Part shown: positions 16,333 through 23,154 of the stretch, piece by piece
How positions within the stretch are numbered: position 1 is the stretch's first letter
Layout: every line of letters begins with the position of its first letter
Origin: CAYMLL01 sp964390645
GTDB lineage: Bacteria; Planctomycetota; UBA8108
Reading direction: 5' to 3'
Length of the DNA stretch: 23,154 nucleotides
Assembly: GCA_964390645.1 (NCBI GenBank)
Contig: CAYMLL010000095.1
Location: forward strand, 1-23,154
The notes under the pieces: generated by a model
Databases searched by the model: none
What the model saw: the letters and a program-made list of their open reading frames with translations, nothing else
What the model was told of the DNA's origin: nothing
Translations under genes and position numbers: made by a program

Positions 16333-17721
16333 GTGGCCTTCCTCGTTCTGACGCTCGCGGGGACCGGCGCGCTGGGATCCGCGCCCGGGCACGCCGATGA
16401 TCGCAACGCCGATGGTCGAAACGCCCGGCGGGAATCACTGCTGCCGGCCCCGAGCCTCGACCTGCGCATGCGTCCCCGCCAGGTCTACCCCGGAACCGAG
16501 GTCATCCTCGAAGCGGAGCTCAGCCTGCCTCGCCGCGCCACCTACCACTGGGCGGTCGACGGCGGTCGATTGCTGTCCAACGACGCATCCCGGGTCTGGT
16601 GGGAGGCGCCGCGAGCTCCCCTGCCCAGGGGCACCACCGCGGTCGAGATCCGCGTCACGGTGACACTCGAAGGCTCCAAGACGGCGCCCCTCGTCGCGAA
16701 GAATCGAGTCAAGATCGGGCGCGCTTCGACGCGCGGCATGGTGAGAATCCCGTCCGGGGTCTTCCTCATGGGCGATCAGCACACGGAAGTCGACGACCCC
16801 GGTTTCACCTTCACCACACAGAACATGGCGGACAAGCCGGCCCACCAGGTGCGACTACCGAGCTTCTGGATCGCCCGACAGCGCGTCACCAACCAGGCCT
16901 ACGCACGCTATCTGCAATCCGCTCTCGCCGAAGAGCTGATCGAGGTAACACGGCATGCGGTGCTGGGCCTTCAGCGTGGTGGCGGGCTCGTCCCCTACCT
17001 GCGATTTTCCTTCTCGGACCTCTCCAGGGATACCGAATTCCCGATACCCCAGCTGCAAGAGGCGATCACCTTCGACGGCAAGGTCTTCCGCGTCAAGAAG
17101 GGCAGCGAGCGACATCCCGTCGTCGACGTCACCTGGGCCGGCGCCGACGCCTTCGCCCGGTCTCGCGGACACCGTCTTCCCACGGAAGCCCAGTGGGAGT
17201 ACGCGGCGCGCGGCAAGGACGGCCGTCGCTTCCCCTGGGGCAACGAGCTGCCGACGCCGAGGCACGCGAACGTCAACCACGCGTACGGCAACCGTCTCTT
17301 CCCTGTCGGCACCTTCAGCCCGCTCGGCGACAGTCCCTTCGGGGTCCAGGAGATGGTCGGCGGCGTCTTCGAATGGGTCGACGACTGGTACGACGCGTCC
17401 TACTACGCCGACAACTTCAGCGAGAGCCCGATCGACAGCCCACGCGGACCGAACTGGGGACGCGACAAGGTCATCCGCGGCGTATCGTACAGCTACGGCC
17501 TGATCGGTGCCGACTTCGAGCAGCCGCCGACGACGTTCAAGTACTCGTGGTTTCTCGAGGCACCACTGGGCGCCGGCTTCGCGAACTCCCAGACCGGCTT
17601 TCGCACACTGCTCGAGATCGCCCGCAAGGGGAACCCCCGGAAGGATCGACCCCGCACGGAGGAGGCCAGGAAGCTGTCCGTCCCCGGCGGTCGCCAGGAA
17701 GAGGCGGACGACGGTCGATAG
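16333..17721 (+). CDS. Exported SUMF1/FGE-fold protein lacking the catalytic cysteines
   Basis: The 462-residue form (from GTG) starts with a hydrophobic export segment, 'AFLVLTLAGTGALGSAPGHA', whose n-region lacks charge; the ATG at 16138 would add 65 residues, including Arg, so the start is not certain. Residues 45-130 look like an Ig/PKD-type beta domain. Residues 136-428 follow the formylglycine-generating-enzyme fold: 'MVRIPSGVFLMGDQ', 'HPVVDVTWAGADAFA', 'RLPTEAQWEYAARG' (281-294), 'PWGNE', 'GGVFEWVDDWY' (343-353), 'VIRGVSYSYG' and 'TGFR'. The mature protein contains no cysteine, so the paired catalytic cysteines of true FGE are missing and sulfatase activation is unlikely. There is also a long insert between 'RVTNQAYARYL' and 'HPVV'. 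It ends 6 nt before a pentahaem cytochrome gene, so the two form an operon and may act on one substrate or complex. Confidence 0.85.
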   Translation: MAFLVLTLAGTGALGSAPGHADDRNADGRNARRESLLPAPSLDLRMRPRQVYPGTEVILEAELSLPRRATYHWAVDGGRLLSNDASRVWWEAPRAPLPRGTTAVEIRVTVTLEGSKTAPLVAKNRVKIGRASTRGMVRIPSGVFLMGDQHTEVDDPGFTFTTQNMADKPAHQVRLPSFWIARQRVTNQAYARYLQSALAEELIEVTRHAVLGLQRGGGLVPYLRFSFSDLSRDTEFPIPQLQEAITFDGKVFRVKKGSERHPVVDVTWAGADAFARSRGHRLPTEAQWEYAARGKDGRRFPWGNELPTPRHANVNHAYGNRLFPVGTFSPLGDSPFGVQEMVGGVFEWVDDWYDASYYADNFSESPIDSPRGPNWGRDKVIRGVSYSYGLIGADFEQPPTTFKYSWFLEAPLGAGFANSQTGFRTLLEIARKGNPRKDRPRTEEARKLSVPGGRQEEADDGR

Positions 17722-17727
17722 CTCGAT

Positions 17728-20622
17728 ATGCGCCGACTCGTGCTCCTCCTCCCGCTGACCTTCGCCCTGGCTCTCGACGCCCTGGCTCTAGACGCCCCGG
17801 CCGGAGATCCCCGGACCCCGCTCGTGCGCCCCGACGGCGGACGGCTCGAGGACCTGCTGCCACCGGAAGCGTGCAAGAGTTGCCATCCTCAGCACTTCGA
17901 GGAGTGGCGCGGATCGATGCACGCGTACGCGATCTCCGATCCGGTGTTTCATGCGATGCACGCGCTCGGGCAGAAGGAGACCGGCGACCAGCTCGGCGAT
18001 TTCTGTGTCCGTTGCCACAGTCCGGTCGGTGCGGCGACGGGGGAGGTCGACGCCTCGACACGCAGCGAGCGGGGCCTCTCGGACCTGGCCCTCGCGTCGA
18101 TCTCCTGCGAAGTCTGCCACCGCTCCGTGCGGCTCGAGGGCGGCCATCCGCACAACGCGAGCTTCACGATCGACCCGAAGGGGGCACTCGTCGGGGGCAT
18201 TCCGGATCCGGTCCCGAACAGCTTCCACGCGTCCAAGACCGACGAGAGCCTCGCGAACCCGGACTTCTGCGGCTCGTGCCACAACGTCGTCAACCATCAC
18301 GGCGTACCGGTCGAGAAGCCGCACGACGAGTACGTCGACAGCCTCTTTCCCGATCGGAACATCGGCTGTATCGACTGCCACATGCAGACCTACACCGGAC
18401 GCGCGACGCCGGACGGCCCGCTCCGTCATCAGCTCCACCGACACAACTTCGTTGGTGTCGATGTCGCCCTGACCCCGTTTCCTCGCCGCGGATTCCAGCG
18501 ACGCGAAGTCGAGGCCTTCCTGAAGACGGCCGCACGCGTGACGCTCGACCTTCCCGATCGCGTCGAGGCCGGGAAGGAGTTCTCCTTCGACGTGGCCGTC
18601 AAGAACGTCGGCGCGGGACACAACCTGCCGACCGGCCCCTCGACCGAGCGCGAGATGTGGATCGACGTCTCGCTGCTGCGCGAAGACGGGGTCCCCATCC
18701 TTCGCTCCGGCGATCTCGACGACAACGGCGACCTGATGGGCTCGCACAGCGACCTGCGCCCGAACGCCGACCCCCAGCTGGCACTGTTCAGCGATCACTT
18801 CGAGGACCAGGACGGCAAGGAGGTGTTCTTCATGTGGCAAGCGCGCCGCCTCGTCGAGGGGACCATCCCTCCGCTGACCACGCGCGTCGCGACATATCGA
18901 GCCAGAGCACCGGTCGACGCGATCGGCGAGAAGCTGCAGCTGCGAGTGCGGCTGCGTTTTCGCCCGTTCCCGCCCCATCAGCTGCGCCGCCTCGGTATCG
19001 GCGAGCTCGCCAAGGAGCTGCCGATCTTCGACATGCAGGAGCTCGAAAGCGACCGGATCGAGGTCGTCGAGACGCTGCAGATTCCGGACGTCGTCCGCGT
19101 GCCCGAGGACGCCCCCGACATCGGAACGGCGCTGGCGCAAGCCTCCGAGGGCGACACGGTTCTCGTGGCGCCGGGCCGCTGGCTGCTCGACCGGCCGCTC
19201 GACTTCGGCGGGCGGGCGATCGAGCTGCGCTCCGTCGCGGGCGCGGAGGAGACCTCTCTGGAGCTCGTCGGGCCCGGTCGGGACACGCGATCCATCGTCG
19301 TCTTTCGTGACGGGGAGACACGGTCGACGTCGATCGAGGGATTCACGCTGCGCGGTGGTCGCGGCACGATCGTCGACGAGCTGCGGGCGGGTGGCGCGAT
19401 CGTCTGCCTCGGAAGCTCGCCGAGCCTCGTCGCCAACGTCTTCGTGGACAATCAGGCCGAGGACGGACTCGGCGGCGCCGTCTTCCTGCGCGACTCCGGC
19501 GCCCTCCTCCTCGACAACCGATTCGAGTCCAACCGCGCCGGAATCGCCGGCGGAGCGGTCTGCGCGACCGGGTCGAGCCACGTGCTCATCGAGGGCAACA
19601 CGCTGAGTGAGAACCGCGCGGCCGAAGGCGGGGCGCTGGCGATCATCGAGGGCTGCCAGATCCTCGGCAACGACCTGCACGCCAACCGCGCATTTCGCGG
19701 CGGCGCAATCGTCGTGCGCGCAAGCGCGACGGGACGGAGCGCGATCCGGAGCAACGTCCTGCGCGGCAACACCGCGGTACGGGGCGGCGCGGTCTACCTC
19801 GACGGGACCACCCACACACGCCTCGACCGGAACACTCTCGCCGGCAACATCGGCGGCGCGGTGTACGTCGCCGGTGCCGCCGACGTGGTCATCTCGCACG
19901 CGACCATCGTCGACAACCGCACGGGTCGAGCGGTCGTCGACGTGCAGCAGGACGCGCGGACGCTCATCGTCAACTCGATCGTCTGGGGCAACCGCCCGGC
20001 GCTGGTCGGCGCCAACCTGCGGTGGTCCAACACCGACGACGCTCGCCACCTCGACGGCGGCGGACCGACCGCGACGCGCACGAACACGAGCCTCTTCCCG
20101 CTCTTCCGTCCCCCCTTCTCGAAGTGGGAGCGCTGCCGCAGCGAGGAGCCGGGCTGCGTGCCGATCCTCCGTGAAAACGCGACGAGCCTCGAGCCGACCA
20201 GCCCACGGCTGCTCCGCCGCTACCGGCCGGGTCGCCTCGAGCTGCTCGAGACATCGCCGTGCGTCGATGCCGGCGACCCGGAGTTCCCGCCCGACGCCGA
20301 CGGCACCCGCGCCGACCTCGGCGCCATCGCCCGGCTACAGGCGGGCAAGCTCTTCGTTCGCGGTGACGTCGACGGCGACGGCGGGGTCTCCGCTGCCGAC
20401 GCGCTCGCCCTGACACGAGCCCTCGACCGCCGGGAGCGATTCGCCTGCGCCGAGGCCGCGGATGTCGACGCGAACGGCCATGTCACCCCTGCCGACGCGG
20501 CGAGACTCCTCGCCTTCCTGCAAGGCGCGTCCGGCGCGCTCGAGGCTCCCTTCCCGGACTGCGGCGCCGACCCCCAGTTGCTGAGCTCCGCCGGATGCTT
20601 CGAGGAGCGCTGCAAGCCCTGA
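17728..20622 (+). CDS. Exported pentahaem cytochrome c fused to beta-helix and dockerin-like module
   Basis: The 964-residue protein begins with a clear signal peptide (MRRLVLLLPLTFALALDALA). Five CXXCH haem sites follow: CKSCH (49-53), CVRCH (93-97), CEVCH (127-131), CGSCH (181-185) and CIDCH (214-218). Then comes 'LHRHNFVGVD' (235-244), typical of c554-like multihaem proteins. Residues 270-450 form a beta-sandwich-like domain with 'GAGHNLPTG'. Residues 455-760 look like a right-handed beta-helix, starting 'GDTVLVAPGRW' with recurrent 'N.....GGA' turns and closing with 'SPCVDAGDP' (843-851). Two EF-hand-type loops, D880-VDGDGGVSAA-D891 and D912-VDANGHVTPA-D923, form a dockerin-like pair, followed by 'PFPDCGADP' and a Cys-containing tail. 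It is probably periplasmic or surface-exposed and redox-active; substrate unknown. There is no clear Shine-Dalgarno; translation is likely coupled to the gene 6 nt upstream. Confidence 0.9.
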   Translation: MRRLVLLLPLTFALALDALALDAPAGDPRTPLVRPDGGRLEDLLPPEACKSCHPQHFEEWRGSMHAYAISDPVFHAMHALGQKETGDQLGDFCVRCHSPVGAATGEVDASTRSERGLSDLALASISCEVCHRSVRLEGGHPHNASFTIDPKGALVGGIPDPVPNSFHASKTDESLANPDFCGSCHNVVNHHGVPVEKPHDEYVDSLFPDRNIGCIDCHMQTYTGRATPDGPLRHQLHRHNFVGVDVALTPFPRRGFQRREVEAFLKTAARVTLDLPDRVEAGKEFSFDVAVKNVGAGHNLPTGPSTEREMWIDVSLLREDGVPILRSGDLDDNGDLMGSHSDLRPNADPQLALFSDHFEDQDGKEVFFMWQARRLVEGTIPPLTTRVATYRARAPVDAIGEKLQLRVRLRFRPFPPHQLRRLGIGELAKELPIFDMQELESDRIEVVETLQIPDVVRVPEDAPDIGTALAQASEGDTVLVAPGRWLLDRPLDFGGRAIELRSVAGAEETSLELVGPGRDTRSIVVFRDGETRSTSIEGFTLRGGRGTIVDELRAGGAIVCLGSSPSLVANVFVDNQAEDGLGGAVFLRDSGALLLDNRFESNRAGIAGGAVCATGSSHVLIEGNTLSENRAAEGGALAIIEGCQILGNDLHANRAFRGGAIVVRASATGRSAIRSNVLRGNTAVRGGAVYLDGTTHTRLDRNTLAGNIGGAVYVAGAADVVISHATIVDNRTGRAVVDVQQDARTLIVNSIVWGNRPALVGANLRWSNTDDARHLDGGGPTATRTNTSLFPLFRPPFSKWERCRSEEPGCVPILRENATSLEPTSPRLLRRYRPGRLELLETSPCVDAGDPEFPPDADGTRADLGAIARLQAGKLFVRGDVDGDGGVSAADALALTRALDRRERFACAEAADVDANGHVTPADAARLLAFLQGASGALEAPFPDCGADPQLLSSAGCFEERCKP

Positions 20623-20702
20623 TATCCGCGGGCCGCAGAGCTCATGACGAGCTTCTGGCGCCCGAGGCAAAAAAAAACGAAAACAGTGCAGTGTCTTGCG
20701 CC

Positions 20703-20732
20703 TTGCGCTCGTCTGGTCTCACAGACTATCAT
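20703..20732 (+). promoter_or_regulatory. Candidate promoter of the VWA-protein gene
   Basis: TTGCGC (20703-20708) and TATCAT (20727-20732, 5 of 6 bases of TATAAT) are 18 nt apart. Transcription from here would give a leader of about 170 nt that includes the hairpin at 20833-20864. Just upstream is a run of nine A (20669-20677), which may act as an UP-like element but is not a plus-strand terminator. Confidence 0.4.
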
Positions 20733-20832
20733 GGTCGTTGGCCCTGACGGCAGTGCAAGCCAGCACGGGCCATCGATCCGAGCCAACTAGCGTTCGAAGC
20801 GAGACTTACAGTATCAGCTCCTCGGTCTCGGC

Positions 20833-20864
20833 CCCCTCGAAGACGGCTTCCGGCCCTCGAGGGG
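20833..20864 (+). promoter_or_regulatory. GC-rich hairpin in the leader of the VWA-protein gene
   Basis: CCCCTCGA (20833-20840) pairs perfectly with TCGAGGGG (20857-20864) around a 16-nt loop, and G20831 can pair with C20865 past one bulged base. It lies 46 nt before the ATG, with no T-run after it. It may stabilise the mRNA or regulate translation. The remainder of 20623-20910 shows nothing further. Confidence 0.5.
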
Positions 20865-20910
20865 CGGGCCGCAAAAGCTGAAGACCATTCCGTCGAACGG
20901 AGGAATACCG

Positions 20911-21642
20911 ATGACGTCCGCAGGAACCTCTCTGCGATGGGTCCTTTCCGGTCTGCTGTGCGTAGGATTTGTCGCCAACCTCTCGGCTCAGGGCATCGGT
21001 ACCGCCGGCGGACTCAAGGAGAACCTCGACCTGCCCTTCGACGCCGTCGGCGAGTCGGAATCCGAGGAGGACGCTCCCGAGGTCGTGATCTTTTACGGCG
21101 CCAGTTACGAGGGAGATGGGTTCTTCTACACCATCGACCGTTCCGGCAGCATGCTGGACTCCGGCGAGCTCGGCCGCGCCAAGCAGGAAGTCTCCAGAAA
21201 CGTCTCCGAGTTCTCCGCACGCACCCAGTTCGCGGTCATCTTCTTCGACTCCGGACTGCAGCGTTTCCCGTCCAGCGGTCGCCCCGTCGACGCGTCGGCC
21301 TCGATGAAATCAGCGGCTCTCGGCTGGATCACCGGCATGCGTGGCGGCAGCGGAAGCTGCTGCCAGGCGGGCATCCTCACGGCGCTGCGCTACGCCAACA
21401 TGAGCTCGGCCAAGCGCAAGGTCATCATCTACGTCGGTGACGGCGGCGGCACCTGTGGCGCCAGCGGGCTCGGCGAGCAGGCCTACCTCGACCGCACCCT
21501 TCAGGCGGTCGCGTCTCAGAACTACCAGCGCGCGCAGATCAACTCGGTCGGAGTGCTGATGGGTAACTCCCGCCAGATGCAGGAGCGCTTTCTGCAAAAC
21601 CTCTGCCGACAGCACGGCGGCACTTACAAGCGCATCAACTGA
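20911..21642 (+). CDS. Secreted von Willebrand factor A domain protein
   Basis: The 243-residue protein starts at ATG 20911 with GGAGGA 6 nt upstream. A signal peptide (hydrophobic 10-26) probably cleaves after 'NLSA'. After an acidic linker (48-56) comes a single VWA domain, about 57-240. The metal-ion-dependent adhesion site is Asp76-x-Ser78-x-Ser80 in 'YTIDRSGSM'. The second loop is Gly/Ser-rich ('RGGSGSCCQ', 144-152) rather than a clear Thr, and Asp177 in 'YVGDGGG' is the likely third-loop acid. Four cysteines (150, 151, 182, 232) could form disulfides outside the cytoplasm. It probably binds a protein ligand through divalent metal; the partner is unknown. It is monocistronic by layout, with its own leader and a terminator. 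Confidence 0.88.
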   Translation: MTSAGTSLRWVLSGLLCVGFVANLSAQGIGTAGGLKENLDLPFDAVGESESEEDAPEVVIFYGASYEGDGFFYTIDRSGSMLDSGELGRAKQEVSRNVSEFSARTQFAVIFFDSGLQRFPSSGRPVDASASMKSAALGWITGMRGGSGSCCQAGILTALRYANMSSAKRKVIIYVGDGGGTCGASGLGEQAYLDRTLQAVASQNYQRAQINSVGVLMGNSRQMQERFLQNLCRQHGGTYKRIN

Positions 21643-21672
21643 CCCAGTATGCACCACCGCAGCCCCGAAGAA

Positions 21673-21700
21673 GGATCCGTATGAACGGATTCGTATGAAC
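21673..21700. repeat. Two tandem 14-bp repeats after the VWA gene
   Basis: GGATCCGTATGAAC (21673-21686) and GGATTCGTATGAAC (21687-21700) are adjacent and differ at one base. They lie in the 3' flank, between the VWA stop and its terminator. No function is evident. Confidence 0.85.
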
Positions 21701-21743
21701 GGGGGCGCGAAGGTTGACGACGGCTGACGAGAAAGCCGGCAAG

Positions 21744-21780
21744 GCGGCGGCACACGCAATCGTGAGTCGCCGCTTTTCTT
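21744..21780 (+). terminator. Rho-independent terminator of the VWA-protein gene
   Basis: GCGGCG (21744-21749) pairs with CGCCGC (21768-21773), and inside it CACG pairs with CGTG around a CAAT loop. The stem is followed directly by TTTTCTT. It lies about 100 nt after the VWA stop and shortly before the convergent membrane-protein gene. A smaller hairpin (CGGCT...AGCCG, 21721-21739) precedes it. Confidence 0.75.
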
Positions 21781-21803
21781 GATGGCCCGACCGCCCGGAA
21801 GGA

Positions 21804-22535
21804 TCATCCACTCGGACCCGCCCCAGGAACCCCTCCGCGGGGTAGCCCCACCATCCTCTCCGGGTGGGCCCGAGGGTGGAGCAGCGACACGACCGCCAGC
21901 ACCGCGGCCATGACGAACGGGCGCGCGTCGAGCAGACCGTCCAGCGCGAGCCCCTCACACGCGACCCAGCCGAGCGTCGCCAGGACAAGACCCGCGACGG
22001 TCGCGATGGCACCCAGGAGTTTCAGCGCTCTCACGCAGCTCAGCTTCCAGGCATCCACGCCGACCATCGCCGCCGGCAGCAGAAGCGCCAGGCCCGCGCC
22101 CCGACGACCCGGAAGCAGCAGCACGGCGGCCAGACAGAGCGCGAAGAAGCCCAGCGCGGTCGCCTTCGGTCCGATGGCCCCGAGCTGACGTCGCCAGCGC
22201 CGGCGCAGAAGCACCACGACGACGCAGAGAAGACCGGCACCCAGGGTGACCAGCGCAGGCCACCTGGAGCGAAAGTCGAGCACGACTCCCGGCAAGCAGG
22301 CAAGAAGCGCGAGCGTACGCGCCTCGGAGGTCAGCGGCGCGGCGCAAACACGATCGGCATGGCGAAAGATGGCCACCACCGTTGCGATGCCCCCGAAGGC
22401 GAGGACCAGTCGCCACCCCGACACCGGAGCCTCTCCAGATTCGCCCAGCGGCGGATAGAGAACGGCCGCAACGAGAGCCACGAGCGCAGAGATCGCCACG
22501 AACGCGAGAAGAGTCAAGAGGCGACGGCGCTGCAT
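21804..22535 (-). CDS. Unrecognised multi-pass membrane protein next to oxidase-assembly genes
   Basis: This 243-residue, Leu/Ala/Val-rich protein has about seven or eight predicted membrane segments: roughly 5-27, 41-60, 74-90, 93-110, 122-142, 147-163, 172-190 and 200-218. Positively charged loops include 'LRRRWRRQ' (109-116). The start is 'MQRRRLLTLLAF'; a GGAG lies about 12 nt upstream. I do not recognise the family and see no haem- or copper-binding histidine pattern. It lies 18 nt downstream of a DUF420 gene, itself 16 nt after a SCO1-like gene, so it is almost certainly in the same operon. A role in cytochrome oxidase assembly or its membrane environment is inferred from context only. 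Confidence 0.75.
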   Translation of the reverse strand: MQRRRLLTLLAFVAISALVALVAAVLYPPLGESGEAPVSGWRLVLAFGGIATVVAIFRHADRVCAAPLTSEARTLALLACLPGVVLDFRSRWPALVTLGAGLLCVVVVLLRRRWRRQLGAIGPKATALGFFALCLAAVLLLPGRRGAGLALLLPAAMVGVDAWKLSCVRALKLLGAIATVAGLVLATLGWVACEGLALDGLLDARPFVMAAVLAVVSLLHPRAHPERMVGLPRGGVPGAGPSG

Positions 22536-22553
22536 GAGAACGAACGGCTCCGC

Positions 22554-22964
22554 TCAACCGTAGAGCATGAAGTAGACAACGACCCCCGTGACCGACACGT
22601 AGAGCCAGATCGGAAGGGTCAGCCTCCCCCACCAGCGGTGCTTGTCCCAGCGACGCCGCCTTGCGAGAAAGAGCGTCCGCAGGACGAGTGGCACCACCAG
22701 CGCCGCAAGGACGACGTGCGTCAGCAGAATCGACAGGTAGACGGCCCGGATGATCCCCTCGCCCTCGTACGTCGTGTGACCGACCTGGTAGTGATAGGTC
22801 AGGTACGACGCGAGAAAGACCGTCGACACCGCGAACGCGCTGCGCATGACCCGGCCGTGGGCCTTGCGCTGGCCGCGCCGGATCAGCACGTAGCCGATGA
22901 GCACCAGGAAGCCGGCGGTCGCGTTGAGACAGGCGTTGAGCGTCGGCAGGTCCTGGAGGGTCAT
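22554..22964 (-). CDS. DUF420 (CtaM-like) membrane protein, cytochrome oxidase maturation
   Basis: The 136-residue protein has four membrane segments (about 9-29, 42-58, 76-98, 114-134) and the spaced histidines typical of DUF420: His36 ('KAHGRVMR'), His58 ('SYLTYHYQVGH'), His83 ('LLTHVVLA') and His109 ('WDKHRWWGRLTLP'). DUF420 members such as CtaM in Bacillus/Staphylococcus are needed to mature haem-copper oxidases. ATG 22964, with GGAAGAG about 8 nt upstream, gives a 16-nt gap after the SCO1-like gene. A GTG at 22994 would add ten residues and overlap that gene by a few bases. The adjacent SCO1-like gene supports the oxidase-assembly role. Confidence 0.87.
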   Translation of the reverse strand: MTLQDLPTLNACLNATAGFLVLIGYVLIRRGQRKAHGRVMRSAFAVSTVFLASYLTYHYQVGHTTYEGEGIIRAVYLSILLTHVVLAALVVPLVLRTLFLARRRRWDKHRWWGRLTLPIWLYVSVTGVVVYFMLYG

Positions 22965-22980
22965 CTCGGCGGCTCTTCCG

Positions 22981-23154
22981 TTACTCGAGCTCACGAACGA
23001 GGACTTCGAGATCCCCGATGAGCAGCTGAAAGTCCTCCTCGGACGCGGTCGGCCGGTACGTCCCGCGGACGCGCCCTTCGCCGTCGACGACGGAGAAGCG
23101 ATCGCTGTGCGGCGGGCTACTGCTCGCCTTGGGAGATCCGATGGCGCTGCCGGC
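22981..23154 (-). CDS. SCO1/SenC family protein, C-terminal fragment at window edge
   Basis: Only the last 57 codons are in the window; the 5' end lies beyond position 23154. The frame ends at TAA (22981-22983). The visible part contains 'SPPHSDRFSVVDGEGRVRG', which matches the end of the SCO1/SenC thioredoxin-like fold, where the His of 'HS..F' is the conserved copper ligand, followed by a C-terminal helix 'FQLLIGDLEVLVRELE'. The CxxxC copper site would be upstream of this window. SCO proteins deliver copper to the CuA centre of cytochrome c oxidase. The directly downstream DUF420 gene fits that role. Confidence 0.78.
   Translation of the reverse strand, partial: AGSAIGSPKASSSPPHSDRFSVVDGEGRVRGTYRPTASEEDFQLLIGDLEVLVRELE

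Noticed and set aside
16599..19310. A 903-codon plus-strand frame overlapping the SUMF1-like and cytochrome genes
   Set aside because: It reads through both genes in another frame, giving an Arg/Pro/Gly-rich product with no domains; the real frames carry signal peptides, FGE motifs and CXXCH sites.
17788..20049. A 753-codon minus-strand frame opposite the cytochrome gene
   Set aside because: It is a shadow of the cytochrome coding strand, with no start signal or recognisable domain.
20669..20677. Nine-A run as an intrinsic terminator of the cytochrome gene
   Set aside because: A plus-strand terminator needs a T-run after a hairpin. Here the run is A, and on the minus strand the T-run would precede the imperfect hairpin.

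Overview
The window is GC-rich, gene-dense bacterial DNA, and most likely comes from a member of the Planctomycetota. That placement is an inference. It rests on the secreted proteins: an EF-hand/dockerin-like module followed by a 'PFPDCG..DP' Cys-containing tail, a pentahaem cytochrome joined to a beta-helix, a Cys-free SUMF1-like protein, a secreted VWA protein and large envelope lipoproteins. This style is familiar to me from planctomycete genomes. No rRNA or tRNA is present to confirm it.

Layout. Positions 1-5699 are on the minus strand: purL (with a fused PurS-like N-terminus) and purQ, then a hairpin-rich gap and a secreted Ig-like protein that runs off the left edge. A divergent intergenic region (5700-5919) with a good minus-strand promoter separates purL from accA on the plus strand. 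Next come a secreted TPR-like lipoprotein (7167-9230), preceded by three tandem 21-bp repeats, and the glycine cleavage operon gcvT-gcvH-gcvPA-gcvPB (9419-14057), with the P protein split in two and gcvPA/gcvPB overlapping as ATGA. Convergent to it lie ribF and def (14183-15783, minus).

A roughly 550-bp non-coding stretch follows, with a perfect 11-bp inverted repeat and another array of three 21-bp repeats. It leads into a two-gene exported operon: a Cys-free SUMF1/FGE-fold protein and a 964-residue pentahaem cytochrome, beta-helix and dockerin-like fusion. A secreted VWA protein with its own leader and a clear terminator comes next. The right edge (21804-23154, minus) holds a cytochrome-oxidase biogenesis cluster: the C-terminal end of a SCO1/SenC protein, a DUF420 (CtaM-like) membrane protein and an unrecognised multi-pass membrane protein.

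The core genes (purLQ, accA, gcv, ribF, def) are ordinary housekeeping. The accessory interest is in 15784-21803 and in the paired 21-bp repeat arrays upstream of two unrelated envelope genes. The two edge genes are incomplete. All functional assignments come from motifs read by eye; no database search was run.
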